From: Oikopleura dioica
Taxonomy: Eukaryota; Chordata; Appendicularia; Copelata; Oikopleuridae
Length of the DNA stretch: 64,000 bases
Reading direction: 5' to 3'
Assembly: GCA_907165135.1 (NCBI GenBank)
Contig: OU015568.1
Location: 3,356,501-3,420,500, forward strand
A model generated the notes under the pieces. That model saw only the letters and a program-made list of their open reading frames with translations, was not told the DNA's origin and did no database searches. Shown one piece after another: positions 1 to 12,450 of this stretch. Both the position numbers and the translations under genes were made by a program. Within the stretch, counting starts at the first letter, position 1, and every line of letters begins with the position of its first letter.

Positions 1-3000
1 TCCATCGTGTCATTTCGAAGGCTTTCAAACGGATACCAGAGGCATGGAATCTGCTTCTTGTCCATTGTAAATTCTTCGCCGCTTTTTGCCGACTTTGGCG
101 CGAGTGCGGCGAGACCAAAGTCGCCGACTAGAGCTTTCAGATCGTCAGTGAGAAGAATATTCCGCGCTGCCAGATCGCGGTGGAAAACGTTGTTTTCGTG
201 AAGATATTGCATCGCGTCAGAGATTTGGTAAAACCATTGGATCGTGTAGCGTTCGTCTAGTTTATTTTTTTGCTTGAACATCATCTTATGCACATATTTG
301 TCCAGAGCGCCTTTCAGCGCAAATTCTAGCACCATCGACGGCGAAGTAATCTGCAAGCGGCGGCTGGGATCGGCATGATGCTCAGAAATGCCATGAACCT
401 TTACCAAGTGCTCGTGGCGGAGAAAGTGAAAATTAGCAGTTTCGTCAAAAAGTTCCTTTTCGTTCACTCGAGCTTCCAACGTCTGTAGCTCGTAGAGGAA
501 GTCTGGATCAACGACGCTTTTCTGATCCAAACCAGAGATCGAAAGTCGATCACTTCCGTATTCTTTCAGCTTCTTGAGAATGCGTTCTTTTTGATTTTCC
601 TCCGTGAATAAATCTTTCTCACTGCATAGCCAGAGAATATCGCGAATCGGGCGAACCTTCGGCTTGATCTGTTTCGCCGCGACTGGAATATCGACAATGA
701 TTTCCTCGCGTCTGGGAACCAGTGGAACATCGCTTGAAGATCCAGTCCGTGGGTTAGAAGTTGACGATGAATTTCTTGGTTTTACGTCGCGCATAACTCT
801 GATTCGCAGGGTTGCTTCGAACACCAAACCGAAGTGCCCCTCTCCCAGCTGTTCGCCAAAGATGAGATCATTATGGCTGAATCGGGTGACGGGATGGAAT
901 CTTCGTTGATCGGGACCGCCGCCCGACTCCGGTAGGAGATCGTTTGGCTGCGAGTGGAACAGACGCATCGCATCTTTCGTTTTGCCCCGCTTGAGAAGTC
1001 GGCTGCTGTAGTTTCGGTAGATAAAGACAGATGCGATCGACATAAAAACCAAAGCAACAGAGACATAGATACCTAAAATAATCCATTGATTATCAAGAGC
1101 AGACTAACTTACTGATTTGGGCACCAACTGGCAAATCATCTTCCCAGCACGTAACGAATTTAATCTTTCCATTGTCGTTCTTAATGACGATTCCTCCATT
1201 CGAGTCTCCACAACCTTTCTTGTTTAAGAATTCAATCACGGTTTTATTTCCTCTTTCTTCTTCGTTGTTCAAGTCGAGATCCTTTAGTTTTTCTTTGCAT
1301 TTGTTTCCTTTGCCTTTGAATGTGATTTCTTGGTTGTTCTTCTCGCTAACTTCAAAACTACAATCGCAGACGGCTTCATTTTCGCTGTTTGTGCTCGCTG
1401 TGCTCAGACATTCGCTTAGAAAAGAACATGATTTTGGAGAAGCGTTCGGCTCTTTGAAAAATGGTGCTCTTGTGATTTGCTTTTCGGGAAGAAAGGTTTA
1501 AGAATGCCAGAAAGATCAGTGGTGACTTCAAATTCACAAGAAGCGACACAAAAGAATTTAACGCTTTTTGGAATCTCGAAATTCGTAGAACCCTTTTCAT
1601 AGTTGACGCGAAAGTTCCTGCATTGATCGCAGTCCGTATCCATCAATCCTTTGCAGCCATGTTCAGGATGGCACTCTTTATCACAAGGGAGGCATTCTTT
1701 CGTCGCTTCGTTCGCAAAACGCAATTCTCGAGGGCATTTTTCCACGCATCTCGGTCTGAGTAAATTTCGATAGTTTTCAACTCTTGGTCCTTTAAAAGTT
1801 TTGCTCCTGTTGGATTCCGGAGTGTTTTCAACTTCTGCCTCGTGAATCATGCTAGCTTGAAAGTATTCATCAAGGTTGTAGAAAGCATCAGTAGTATTCG
1901 CGCCCTGTATTTCGCCGCTGTTTTGAGTTTCCGGACCCAAGCCATCCTCATAAGGAATTTCGATAGTTTTGTCGAGAAAATTCTTGCAGCTTCTACAATC
2001 ACTTTCGGACGGTCCAAAACATCCGTTTAGGCATTCAGAATGGCATGCGTTTTTGTTGCCGCATTGGTCTTCCAAAATCTCGTCAATCTTCGCCTTTATC
2101 TCATCATCGTGATCCTTGATATTGTAAATATCTTCATGCTGCTTGTCGTAAGAAACATGAAGCTTGACCACTGGTTTTTCGTCTCCTTGGCCGATCACAA
2201 AGTTCTCCAGATTTTCTTCTTGCGTATTGCAAATAACGACGTTTTTGTTTGCCGGAGCGAATTGGATAGAAATTCCGGCCATGACTGAGAAATTCTTGCC
2301 AATGTACTTGAGCGAGTTCTTCATGTTTTCAGTACCATCCTCTCGCTTTTTAAGAATGAAGCCCATTTGGTCGGTCTCGTCAAATGTCTGGGACTCGCGA
2401 GTATCCGACTTTCCGCTAATAACTTTCAAGTTCTCTAAACAACCGAGAGTCTCCATCGGCCAATTGGCGATGAAAAGATGGCCAGTGATGAACTTGACAT
2501 TTCGAAAAGCATTGCAGAGCTTCCACTCCATAGATTCGTTGGCTTTGTGGCCTTGGTGAATTCGTAGATCGCCATCGATAATATTGCACTTTGAAAAGTC
2601 TTCATGATGCTTTTCAAAAAATGGGACCATATTGTCGACTTCCAAGTCTAGTCCCGTCATCATGTTCTTCCATTTAGGATGATCCATGCCCCAGCAGACC
2701 ACTGGCGCCTCCGGGAAATGCCCAGACGTGCAGTTGTAGCCGTAGTCGATGGTCGAATTCTTGAGCGTAAGGGGTTGAGCGACATCGCATCGCCTGCACC
2801 TCGGATTCGTCATATTTTGAGCAACAAGCGCTTCGTACTCAATGGAATTGTATTTTCCAAAACGCTTGCCACAGTATCGCACGCAGTTGGAGTCTTCGAT
2901 ATCGTGGACCAAACGATTCTTGCATTGCGACGATTCGCGACAATACTCGCCCTCGAATTTCTTTGTGGACGATTCTCCGTTTGATTCTACGAACATAAGC

Positions 3001-5211
3001 GGCACTCGGAAGCTGTGCATGCAAGTTGGCAAGCATCGCTCGAGGAAAAACGTGTTTTTATAGATCTTCTTGTCGTTGTCATTTTTGCAGGAGGAGCAAG
3101 TCGTCCAAATTTGGTCGATTAGGCGGCCCGGTCTCTCGATCGATGGAACTCTACTTTGAAACGAGTCGCAGCCACCAGAGCATGAATTCGGACAGCACTC
3201 GTCGAATTCGTTTTTGGGCGCCCAATCGAATTCTTTTCCGGATTGAGAGAGAAGACCTTTTCTTTGGTTTCGAATATAGAAAACAACTTTCCAAGAAAAG
3301 TTTGAGGCAAAAAAAAATTTGCTGGAGAGAGCCTAACAGCTAATCATAAAGAAGAAAAACCAATTCCTAAATTACATCTTCGCGTGGTCTTCATAAAGAT
3401 GCTATTCGGCCCCCCGCAAAAGCGCGAAATCGGGCCAGTACAGACTGTCTTCGACAGAATCTGGCAAGTATCGCTGTGCCAGCACCGTTTCTTCAATTTC
3501 GCTGCATCGCCTGAAGAGCCACCAAGGGTCTGGATACGATTCTGATATTCATCCTGGCAGTAGTTGCACTTCTTTGCGTATCTTATCTCTTCAAAGTTTT
3601 TTGCTTCCATCTCAAAGAGCTTTTTTCGATTTTTCTTGTAAGGAGGAAAATATCTGTTGTCAAAATATTCATTGCAGATATCGTAGAAGTAGATGTCTTG
3701 GCACTCCGATTCGGTCTTGTTGAGTTGAAGTTCCACTTCTTTGCTGCACGGATGGGCGAACAATTCCCCATAATAATCCACTGTCAGCGGCAGACAAAGC
3801 TGAATATTAGATGATTTCGCCGAGAGAATAGGGAGTTTTTTTTACCTTTTTATCGCCGCCGTTTATCATCACATTTCCACGGGTAATCTCCTTAAGCTTC
3901 GGAAAGGTTAGTATCTTCAAACTCGGCATTTGTAAGTACAGGGATGTAGCTAAAAAGGCAATCAACACATGTTTTAATCATGAAAACTTTCAATCAGCTA
4001 CGTGTATTTTAGGAATCACAAAAGATAGGTACTTACCGATTTGAAATGGCGGCGTGTTTTGGAACAGTTTTTTCTTTGACAAGGATCATGATTGATTGAA
4101 TTCATATGCTTTAAATTCTAACGTTTAAAACATGCAAATTGCCTCAGTTATTTGGCCTTGTTAGTCAGTTATTCTTTAAGTCACTATAACTCATCCTTTT
4201 TATCAGATACTTACGAACATAGCCTACATATGTATCCTTTTTCTTGGTGTGCAAGCCTTTGATGATGCGTAGATTTTCAAATCGCAATTCGCTGAAAAAT
4301 AAACTATGAAAAATATCTTTAAAAAACGACTCACGTGACATGATCTGCTTCGACGCTCAAGAAACCCCAGATCTCTTCAATTTGCTTGAGAATTTCGTTC
4401 ATCTCGTAGGGATCTTGCCCTGATGGAACTAAAAGAAGAGAAGTTAGATTTTGAAGCTTGAGAAAAATTGTTAATTGAGTAATTTACGACATTTGTTATT
4501 TTTGGGCTCTTTTTCATTATTTACATTTACTGTATTATTAGGTGTGTTATAATGAGAAAGCATCGTAATCAATACTGTTACATGCTGTCACATATGGCTG
4601 TTTCTGTGCCATCACGCGTCAGAATAGCCGGGGAACAAACCTTCGTCGCAATGATCATGAGTTTCAAAAATACATTCATCCTCCAAATTCTCTTAAAACT
4701 TATCTACAGAACCCTGACTGTAAGTTAAAGAACTCAACTCTTCTACTATAAACTACTCGAACTTACTTTCAATGACGACCGAGCCCCGGATCACCGTGCA
4801 GTTACCAAAGTGATAGCGCATTTTGTCGATCACTTTCTCCGTTGACCCCTGGAAGACACCGTTGGCGTCTTCTATCCCGTTGCAGATGCAGCCGTATTTT
4901 GGGCAGCAAATGTTCTCCGGGTCGACGCGGGGGACGAATTGACGGACACCACCGCATCGGCGGGCCATTGTTTCTTCAGTTTCCGCACATTGTGAAGGAT
5001 AGATATTCTTTTGGTGGATTTTTTAAACAGAATATACTTGTATTCCAGGCTACAATGAGCTTTTTAGTTGTAAAATCCTTTCCTTGCAAATATCCGTCTT
5101 CCAATACGGCGGCTGAGTTTCGCTACTATCACTTGAGCTCAAATCCAGCGACTCCTGAGAAACGACAGCAGCTGATAGGAGAAGAATCTTTGTGAAAAGA
5201 CATCTTCCCAT
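1..5211 (-). CDS. ErbB/EGFR-like receptor tyrosine kinase (3' end outside window)
   Basis: A cell-surface growth-factor receptor. Exons in transcription order: signal-peptide candidate starting at 5211 (MGRCLFTKILLLSAAVVS); about 5010-4767; 4428-4335; 4291-4215; a possible exon near 4070-4035; 3949-3846; 3799-3376; 3256-1527; 1479-1113; 1072 to the window edge. The ectodomain has an L1 domain (NCTVIRGSVVIE), a furin-like Cys-rich region (CCPNSCSGGC), a second L domain (CNIIDGDLRIHQ) and a second Cys-rich region (CHSECLNGCFGP). A transmembrane helix lies near 1070-1020. The kinase shows the Gly loop GEGHFG, the beta3 lysine (VAAKQI), the catalytic loop HRDLAARN and DFG. It runs off the window in the activation segment. 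Introns of 47 bp (1480-1526) and 40 bp (1073-1112) are phase-consistent. The joins of the first exon and around 4035-4215 are uncertain. The L-Cys-L-Cys-TM-kinase order is diagnostic of ErbB or insulin-receptor-type receptors; ErbB fits best. Confidence 0.85.
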
Positions 5212-5460
5212 AGCTTCTCTTGATGTTTTTGTTTTCCACTGGCTGCGTGGACGCTATTTTGGATGCTGACGGCTTAATATTTTCAGGCAGCCCATCGAAT
5301 CTGAATTTATTGCCTTATTGCATTCATCAGCCGCACTAATTAAGGTAATCAGTAATCAAGGAAAACTGAACAGCGTCTGTTTTTTGAACATTTGGAAAAT
5401 GAGGAAAAACGGATTGTTAAAAATATGCTTCAGAAAAAACAATCTTCAGAAATTAAAATT

Positions 5461-6088
5461 TCAAAAGTAAATCCTTGGTTCTTTGAAGAACTGTTTGATT
5501 ACATCGAACATCTGCCCTGCGCTGTCGTTGTCGGAGCATTCGAGAACATAACCAGCGCGATGGGTACCGTCGTCATTCTTCGCCACAAATGAGACGAAAA
5601 TGTCGAAATCTAAGTGAAGAAATTGTTGCTTTCAAATTCCATATCGATAAAAAACCAACCTAAAGATGCGAAACTGACCAAGTTCATGCTGAATTTTGCT
5701 TTTTCCGTCATAACCGTCTCCAACTCGCTGTAGTGAAATGGCTTCTTCTCCTTTTTGCAGATTTTGATGGAATAGGGAGTGATAATCACTGTGTAGAGCT
5801 CCTCACTTTTCTCTGGAACAGCTTTCTTTCTGCCGACGATTCTCTTTAGTTCTTCTTCTGTGATTTGAACAGTGCGGTTCACGCAGGGGGAAGGAAAGAA
5901 GTTTGAATTTGAAGCACGCGTGAGTGTGTAGACTGAAAATTCAGCAACTTCTTCTTTCTTTGAGTCTTCAAGGTTAGCGAAGCTTGAAGCTTGGCATCAG
6001 TTCTCATATTTTTTATGAGAAATCTTTACCTCTCAACGATTTCGACGCAGCCACAGTATCTCACCATTTGAAACACTTTCGCTTCCAT
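5461..6088 (-). CDS. Small PTB-domain protein
   Basis: Three exons (6088-6030, 5982-5660, 5609-5461) give 176 aa, with introns of 47 and 50 bp and all phases consistent. Nearly the whole protein is one phosphotyrosine-binding (PTB/PID) fold. The first strand is FQMVRYCGCVEIVE, typical of PTB beta1. The second half reads IFVSFVAKNDDG and GYVLECSDND, matching the 'F.FVA.D..G...CHVFEC' core, and a C-terminal helix follows (AGQMFDVIKQFF). PTB domains usually bind NPxY motifs on receptor tails. An Asn/Pro-rich loop is inserted early. No other domain is present, so it would act as a stand-alone adaptor. It lies head-to-tail behind the receptor kinase, but a functional link is only inference. I cannot name the orthologue. 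Confidence 0.75.
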
Positions 6089-7476
6089 CTTCTCTTCTTA
6101 GTTTTGCTTGCGCTTGGTGTACCTTACTCTCTGTAAGCTCGATTCAGAAAAGCCCATCTGAATTCAATAACTCGTTTAGAAAATGACTTTAGGACACATC
6201 CATTTCTAGGGATGATAATCGAATGCTCGTAAAACTGACAAAAACTTCCGAAATAAATAAAAAAAAAATATTTTAAAATCAGTCAAAATAAGCATAGCCG
6301 CAGCGGCTCTTCTACCGTATTTTTCTGATTATAAAAAATCATTTATTTTCGAAGTTTCTCTAAGCTTATCTTTTGATAAAAATGAAGAACGCGGAAAATA
6401 CTAAAAGTCAAATATTTGATTTTGCTGAAAGAATGAATAGGCTGGGATTCACAATGGCGTCTTTTGAACTGATTTTGAAGTGATAGTGCGAAAAATAAGG
6501 TGCTCTTGGGCAGCTGAGAATTTGATTATCAAAATCAATTCTTTCTCAGAAAGACCTTCTCTTTTTCTGATAATTTTGTAAAGAAAAAATAAAGTTTAGC
6601 TTTCAAAAGAATAAGTAATAATTACGCCTCGGGAAAGAGGAAAATCCCCTGCAGGTGATGCCTTTCAAATTTAAATTTTTTACTTCCGGACGGCCTTAAT
6701 ATGGGTTTTTAATTCATAAATGAAAAATTTCTGAAAAGGCGCATTTTCTCTTGTAAATCGAAATGAAGAATTTTCTGAAAAAAAAAGATCGCAACGATAG
6801 AATTTACAACTTGTAAAAAATGATTGAAAATCCCACTCGCGCCTAATTGATTGTCGATCGTCATTGGCTCATTTTCAAATTGATTGGTATCAAAACTTTT
6901 GATTCAAAAGTCAAAATTCTCTTTTCAGTAATCAATAATTATTCTCTCCAGGAAAATGATTCGAGCACCCAACCACTAAATACGTTGTCATTTTTATGAA
7001 CTTTAATACGCTCGTAAATAACATCGAATCACAAACATCCGTTAGCATTCAAAATGATTCTCTTTTTTTAAAAAAAGTTTTTACCTAAATTCTTGTTCTC
7101 TCATAGCAAAGCCCCTAAGTTTGGGAAGGCCCTTATTCTGTCAATAACAAATATTTGCATTTTTGGTCCAAAAACAACATATTTTTAATCTCCGAAGAAT
7201 TTTTCTCTCGATTTCAGAGGTGACCTGGGAAAAGTGTCAAAGTTTTGTACGAAAAAAGGATTAATGCCCTGCGGCGAATTAGCGGCGCACCTTTTTTATT
7301 GTCGGAAAAGAGGGTTACTGTATGACTAGATTTATCGTAAGATTTCAATCAATTGTGGAATTTAACTCCTGGCAAAAAATCAAGACAAGTACATTCCTCC
7401 ATGAATTCGAGTCAACTTTTTGATTTGAAATGTATTTCTAACTGTATCAATGAATTATGCAGCGAATAAATGATTC
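6089..7476. other. Intergenic, no gene seen
   Basis: AT-rich sequence between two minus-strand genes. No ORF with coding character or usable splice sites was found on either strand. Presumed to hold the promoter of the PTB gene and the 3' flank of the CENP-B-like gene. Confidence 0.5.
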
Positions 7477-8290
7477 TTATTGTACTGCGTCGTAGTTCGG
7501 AGCTTTGACCTCGCCAGGCAGTGCGTAGACCTACAATCAAGAAAGTACTGTAAACACCTGTTTGAATCAATAATTAGTGGCTTACATGAAGTGGCGGTGC
7601 TACTATCTCTTCCAAAATGTTGTCATCTTTTGGATCTCTGTTGCTATTCCAATTGCACAGCCACTTTTCATCGATGAATTCCCAGCTGTAAGGAATGAGC
7701 ACTTTTGGCCGCAATTTGAATTCTTCTTGCTTTCGGTGTCTCGCCATGATCTTCGCTCGATTTGCTGTGTCAAAAATGATGATGTTCCCTTGATTGTTGG
7801 TGCCCTTTGGAAGGCCGTAGCGATCGCGAATCATGGAGTACCAGTTTGGGGTCAAGTTCGGGACATCTTTTGGGTCTAGAAGAACGATAAGGAAGTGGTC
7901 AGAAAGAAAAAGAGTTACTGAAAAATGGGAGCATTCGGCAGTTCTTCGCAAGCAGGAGTACTTCAGTTCTAGAAACATTGCTGCGTCTCTCGTTGTAGGC
8001 TACTTTTGCCTGGAAACCAAGGAAGTCCTCAAACGCCGTTCTTTTCGGATTTGCTTTCTGTTATTTGGGGTCTTGACGAATTAATTTCAACCTTTCTTAC
8101 ATAAAAATGATCCCCTCTCCTGATCTCTTTTCGTCGTCTTGATGATAGCGGTACAAACTTGTCCTGAAACAGGCCTGCCAAAATGAGCCGTGGCCCATTT
8201 GCTCAACTCAGATGGCTTCAAGGGTGGATTGGTTTTCTCGTACTTTTCTGCTACGAGGTTTTTGAGATCATCAGGCAGCGCTTTTGGCAT
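7477..8290 (-). CDS. CENP-B/pogo-type DNA-binding protein
   Basis: Four exons (8290-8101, 8053-7919, 7875-7586, 7530-7477) join in phase to 222 aa, with introns of 47, 43 and 55 bp. Residues about 1-60 (MPKALPDDLKNLV, then LSKWATAHFGRPVSG) resemble the first helix-turn-helix of CENP-B, Abp1 and pogo/Tigger transposases. Residues about 70-160 (AFEDFLGFQAKVAYNERR, then PNWYSMIRDRYGLPKG) resemble the second CENP-B helix-turn-helix, including the usual Trp and 'RxG' end. There is no DDE catalytic domain, and the C-terminal 80 residues are unrecognised. It is probably a nuclear sequence-specific DNA-binding protein derived from a transposase, either domesticated or a remnant. The regular intron structure argues for a working gene. 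Confidence 0.6.
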
Positions 8291-8531
8291 TTTTTCTCTT
8301 TCTGTTTTTGTCTTTGAAAAAGGCTGGCTGTGGTGATATTCTCGAAATGCGCGCCCTGTTTTATGGAAAAAATGCGCCACTGTGGAATTTCGATCGAGCT
8401 AAAAATAGAAAATGCTGGGGAATTCCTTCGCGAAGTGGGATTGTCAGTTTTGCTCACTGTTCATTGAAGTTCGATTCAATCGGTTGATACTTTGAAAATT
8501 TATTTCACAAGAACAGAAGGGAATTTTTGCT

Positions 8532-8743
8532 TTAGTTGTTGAAAAGTTCGTTCCAGTTGTCGATTAGATCGGATCCGAATTCAGGCATTTCTGTCGACAA
8601 GTCAATGTAATCGTAATCGTCTCTTCTTGCTCTTTCGAAGCCTGGTGCACTCAGCAAAAATGCCGATATTCCTAGAATAAAAGTTATTTTAGACAAATTT
8701 CAGGGTAAAATCAAAAACCTTGAAGTAAAAAACTGATCTTCAT
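8532..8743 (-). CDS. Short secreted peptide (54 aa)
   Basis: Two exons (8743-8719 and 8671-8532) around a 47-bp GT-AG intron (8672-8718) encode 54 aa. The start MKISFLLQGISAFLLSAPG is a good signal peptide. The mature part is short and acidic (DDYDYIDLSTEMPEFGSD) and ends WNELFNN. It has no cysteines and no obvious dibasic site except RARR just after the signal, which could be a furin-type cleavage point. Function unknown; a peptide hormone or house/mucus component is possible. A cluster of TATA-like motifs lies just upstream. Confidence 0.6.
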
Positions 8744-9287
8744 TATTTTTCTTGTTATCTGATGCGTTAGTGAAATGATCTCCAGACTAAAAGAACCGCG
8801 CTTATATGGAAGGAGCGAATACTAAATTATTCTCCATCAAGTGGTGAATCTTGATCCCTCGATTTCCTCATCCCTGCCAGAACTCGTAAAATATTGAATT
8901 TGACATGAACTGAGCCGCCAAGTCTGCAGAGAACATGGAAAATGACACGACGATTTTCTACAATTCCAAGCCGTTTGGTGGGTCTATTTGATGCTTGTCT
9001 ATTTATACAATGAACTGTATGTTGTTGGAAAAAGTTTTGATGCATCCTGTCTGCAAATAAATTTATTTTAGATATAAGCTTATTTTTTGAGCTTTGGGAT
9101 GAGCAATCCAAATTTCTTTTGGGATGGTAATTCATTTGAAAGGCATTTGAGAAAACGCATTTGAAATCTCCACCGCGGACGATAATTCTTATCTTTTATT
9201 GTTAACCCTCCCCGGAGGCAAAGAGCTCCAGCGTTTTCAATAAAAGTTTGAATAAATTCAAGCTGAATTTTTCGAATTTCATAAAAC
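8744..9287. other. Divergent intergenic region
   Basis: Lies between the minus-strand peptide gene and the plus-strand TMEM260 gene, so it should hold both promoters. ORFs here have no coding character. Confidence 0.4.
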
Positions 9288-12144
9288 ATGAAAGAGAAAG
9301 TCAAAAAGAAATCACAAGTCGAAATCGACAATAATGAGCCGCCACATGTTAAAACCTTCATTTTCCTATTCTCGCTCGCGGTTTATGGATCAACATGCTA
9401 TCGAACACTCCCTGGTGGAGACTCGGCGGAGTTGGTGACGGCCAGTATAGAGCTCGGGGTTGCTCACCCGCCTGGATATCCTTTGCTGATGATTCTTTTG
9501 CACATTTGGCTTTCTCCTTTGATATACATTTTCGATGCTCCAGGAAGGGTTCACTCTAGCATAAGTGGAAAATCATGCCAAGTTCTTAGAACAGTCAATG
9601 TTAGAACTTCCACTGTTGAATACCAAGTTGAATCCTCCAAATAGAATATGTAACATTTGCTTCATCTCTCTTCAACTCCTTCATCGCGTCTCTTGTCGCT
9701 GTACGACTGTATTCCCTCGCTTCAAAAATAACCGGTTCATGGCGAGCTGCCCTGTTGACCTCATCAATTTTTGCCTTCTCCGTGAACACTTGGGAGTGGG
9801 CTTCGAATCTGGAGGTTTTTACTTTGAATAATCTTCTGTGCATTTTCCTGCTTGAAGCGATGGTGGATTTCTTTGCCAAAAAGGATGAAATGGAAGATTC
9901 TTCACATGAATTCAAACGGGGGATTTTCTTCTCAGGCCTCGCACTGACAAACCAGCATACTTCCGTTTTATTCGTCTTGCCCATCGCTCTCATGGTTTCG
10001 TTGAAGACGAGATTGTCGGTGGATGTTGTCAAGACTTCTGTCATCATGATTTCTATCCCTTTGTCTATCTACCTTTACCTGCCTCTATCAGCGTATTTTT
10101 CGAACGCCAAGTGGACTTGGGGCGATTCAACAAGCATCGACGGAATTCTAACACATGTTCTTCGAGCTGAATATGGCACCTTCTCACTCGCCTCAGGCCA
10201 TGCTGGACGTGGCCTCGGGGTGATGCTCTCCTTCAACGCTTGGCAGTTTATTGAGGACTTTTCAATTATCGGCTTTCTTGTCGGAATTATCGGTTGCTTC
10301 CTATCGTTTGCCAAATCTGGGAAATCAACTCTAAGGCTGCTGATGATTTTTATATTCTACACTTGGTTCTTCAATTGGCGATGCAATTTGGACCCAGAAA
10401 ACGGGCTTTTCAAAGGTGTTATTCAGCGATTTTATCTTCAATCTGGAATTATATTTTCTATTTTTGTCGGTCTTGGCAGCGATTTCATCGTAAAACTCTT
10501 GCAAAACAAAGTTCCGACAAAATTTTTACATTTTGGCCTTCTTTCTATCCCAGTTTTTCTTGCCGCAAGAAGGTATGAACAGATGAACTACAGTCGATTC
10601 ACCCACGTGGCTGATTTCGCTGATCATTTGGCCATGAGTTTTCCCGAGAACTCTATCATTCTGATGAAAGGAGATTTGCCCTCGAATAGCTTGAGGTTTC
10701 TGGATATAGGAACTGTTCAAAAAGCCTTGATAAGCTTCCGATCGTAGAAATCAATTTTTGAACGGATAAAAGCTGAAAAACGACGCCCAGATTGCTCCTT
10801 CATCGACACTCAACCAATGACCTATCCTTGGTACATCAAAATGCTTGGCCACCATTTTCCCGGAATAAATTTCCCTGGAAAGCGGTATCATCTGGAAGGA
10901 AAGCCTGGAGACTTTTCCCTTTCCGATTTCATAAGAAAAAATGCAGAACGAAATATCTTCGGATGCATTGGGCTTCAGGAACTGGAGAAGATTGAAGCTC
11001 GAGGGGATATTTGGGCAATGCCCTGGGGTGTCTGCGAGCAGTTCTTTTTGAAGAGCAACTTTAGTGGAGAGAATTGGGATATTGAAAAGCAAGAGACATA
11101 CGCTTCCTCTCGATTGTTGCTCCAGACTTGGCCGCACCTTCCGTCTGAAAAGTCGGATCTTCCAGATCATAGTTGGGAAAAAGTCGCCAATGATGAGATT
11201 TACGCAGCGATGGTCAAGTCTGCGATGTGGAGCTTTGACCAAGCTGAGGAGATGAAGAAAGCTGGCCAAAGACGCGCTTTTTTTACGGTTGGATTCTTAT
11301 AACTTTTGATAGAGCTAACCAAATCTGAAGTTTTTGGGATCAAAATGATTCTCTCGAAAAACTTTAATTTTCCAATGCATTAGATTTTGAAAATTAAGTA
11401 CCAATTTTCCGGAAATGATTTCAGGTACTCCAAAATATTTTAAGATCGGGACGAAACTAGTACCAAAAAGATCGCCAGAAAATTTCATGAAGAATGATAC
11501 CCAACTTGCTTCTTTTCGAACATGTCCTTACAAAATAGACGGTAATCGGATTTCAGTACTTTTGGGTATCTTGAGCTATTGATAAAATGCTCAAAAAGAT
11601 AGATAATAGTCTGGTAATAGTATCAATCTTCATGAAATTTTCTGGCGATCTTTTTGGTACTAGTTTCACCCCGATCGAACAACATTTAGGGGTACCTAAA
11701 ATCACTTCCGGAAAATTGGTACCTAATTTTCGAAATCTAATGCACTGGAAAATTTTTATTTTTAGAGAGGAGCATTTTGAGCCCAAAAACTCCAGGTTTG
11801 GTTAACTCTATCAAAAGTTATAAAATCCAACCGTAAAAAAAGCGCGTCAAAGGGACAAAGCAAAGAACTACTACAAATGGTCTTTTGGCTTCTACAAGCG
11901 AGCAATCGAAGAAATGGGAGTGGAAAAGACCCCGTCGTATTGGTTCAAAAATGCTGCGCTCATCCACCCGACGGTTGCCCAACTCGGCCAGGATAACTTG
12001 GAAGGAACCGGAAGCTATGAAGAAACATACGAGCTGTTTAAAACGTATCTCGCAAGAAACAAAGAACTCGGCATCGTGACAGACGATCAAGAAGCAGTTC
12101 AAAAAGCAATTGACGACATAGGAAAGTTCTTAGGAAAAACATAA
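9288..12144 (+). CDS. TMEM260: TMEM260-type protein O-mannosyltransferase (interrupted by a fold-back element)
   Basis: Exons 9288-9564, 9645-10714, 10748-11271 and 11853-12144 give 720 aa. The family transfers O-mannose to IPT domains of plexin and MET-type receptors in the ER. The N-terminal DUF2723-like region has the hallmark GGDSAELVTASIELGVAHPP, with the catalytic acidic residue after GG. It is followed by about ten hydrophobic segments (for example SSIFAFSVNTWEWASNLEVF). The lumenal part has MKGDLPSNSLRF, TYPWYIKMLG and HHFPGINFPG, all family signatures. The C-terminal helical part (YYKWSFGFYKRAIEEMG) resembles TPR-like repeats. The 33-bp intron at 10715-10747 is inferred from frame and is unusually short. 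The last intron is a transposon-like insertion, described separately. If it is not spliced out, translation stops shortly after residue 630. Confidence 0.85.
11272..11847. mobile_element. MITE-like fold-back element inside TMEM260
   Basis: A 576-bp near-palindrome. The left arm begins ACGCGCTTTTTTTACGG and the right arm ends with its reverse complement. Similarity between the arms extends about 220 bp inward, through motifs such as CTAGTACCAAAAAGATCGCC on the left and its complement on the right. It is flanked by CAAAG at 11267-11271 and again at 11848-11852, a 5-bp target-site duplication. Removing the element and one CAAAG copy joins ...GCTGGC CAAAG GGAC... and restores an open TMEM260 frame (AGQRDKAKNYY). 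It has no coding capacity, so it is a non-autonomous element. Confidence 0.85.
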
Positions 12145-12450
12145 CCTGTACAATTGAAGCTACTACTGTCTAAATATATAAAAAAATATGTCCACCTCGA
12201 GTCACACCTATTCATTCATTTCAAATCATGCAAAAACGGAAAACCGTCATTGGAAAAATCGCCCATTTGATAGTGTTTGATTCAGTGCAATAAAACCGCG
12301 CTCTTGAATGGGTTTACGGCCATGCATAGTGTGTGCCCAAGCCCGGGCTCTCTTGCATCAAAATCATTCACGGTAAAAGAGTGACCAGAGAGCAAGTGGA
12401 CTTGAAAAGAGGCTAGATTTGTAAGATAAGCGACCGATTGAACGCAAAAA
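12145..12450. other. Intergenic between TMEM260 and claudin-like gene
   Basis: Both flanking genes are on the plus strand. Contains a CAATAAAA stretch near 12288 and TATA-like AT tracts. No ORF of interest. Confidence 0.35.

Noticed and set aside
782-1086. Minus-strand ORFs over the receptor transmembrane region
   Set aside because: They are out-of-frame shadows; the third frame carries the transmembrane helix and kinase start.
9565-9644. Reading through the first TMEM260 intron as coding
   Set aside because: Reading through loses the YVTFASSLF segment that aligns with the family; the 80-bp GT-AG intron restores it.
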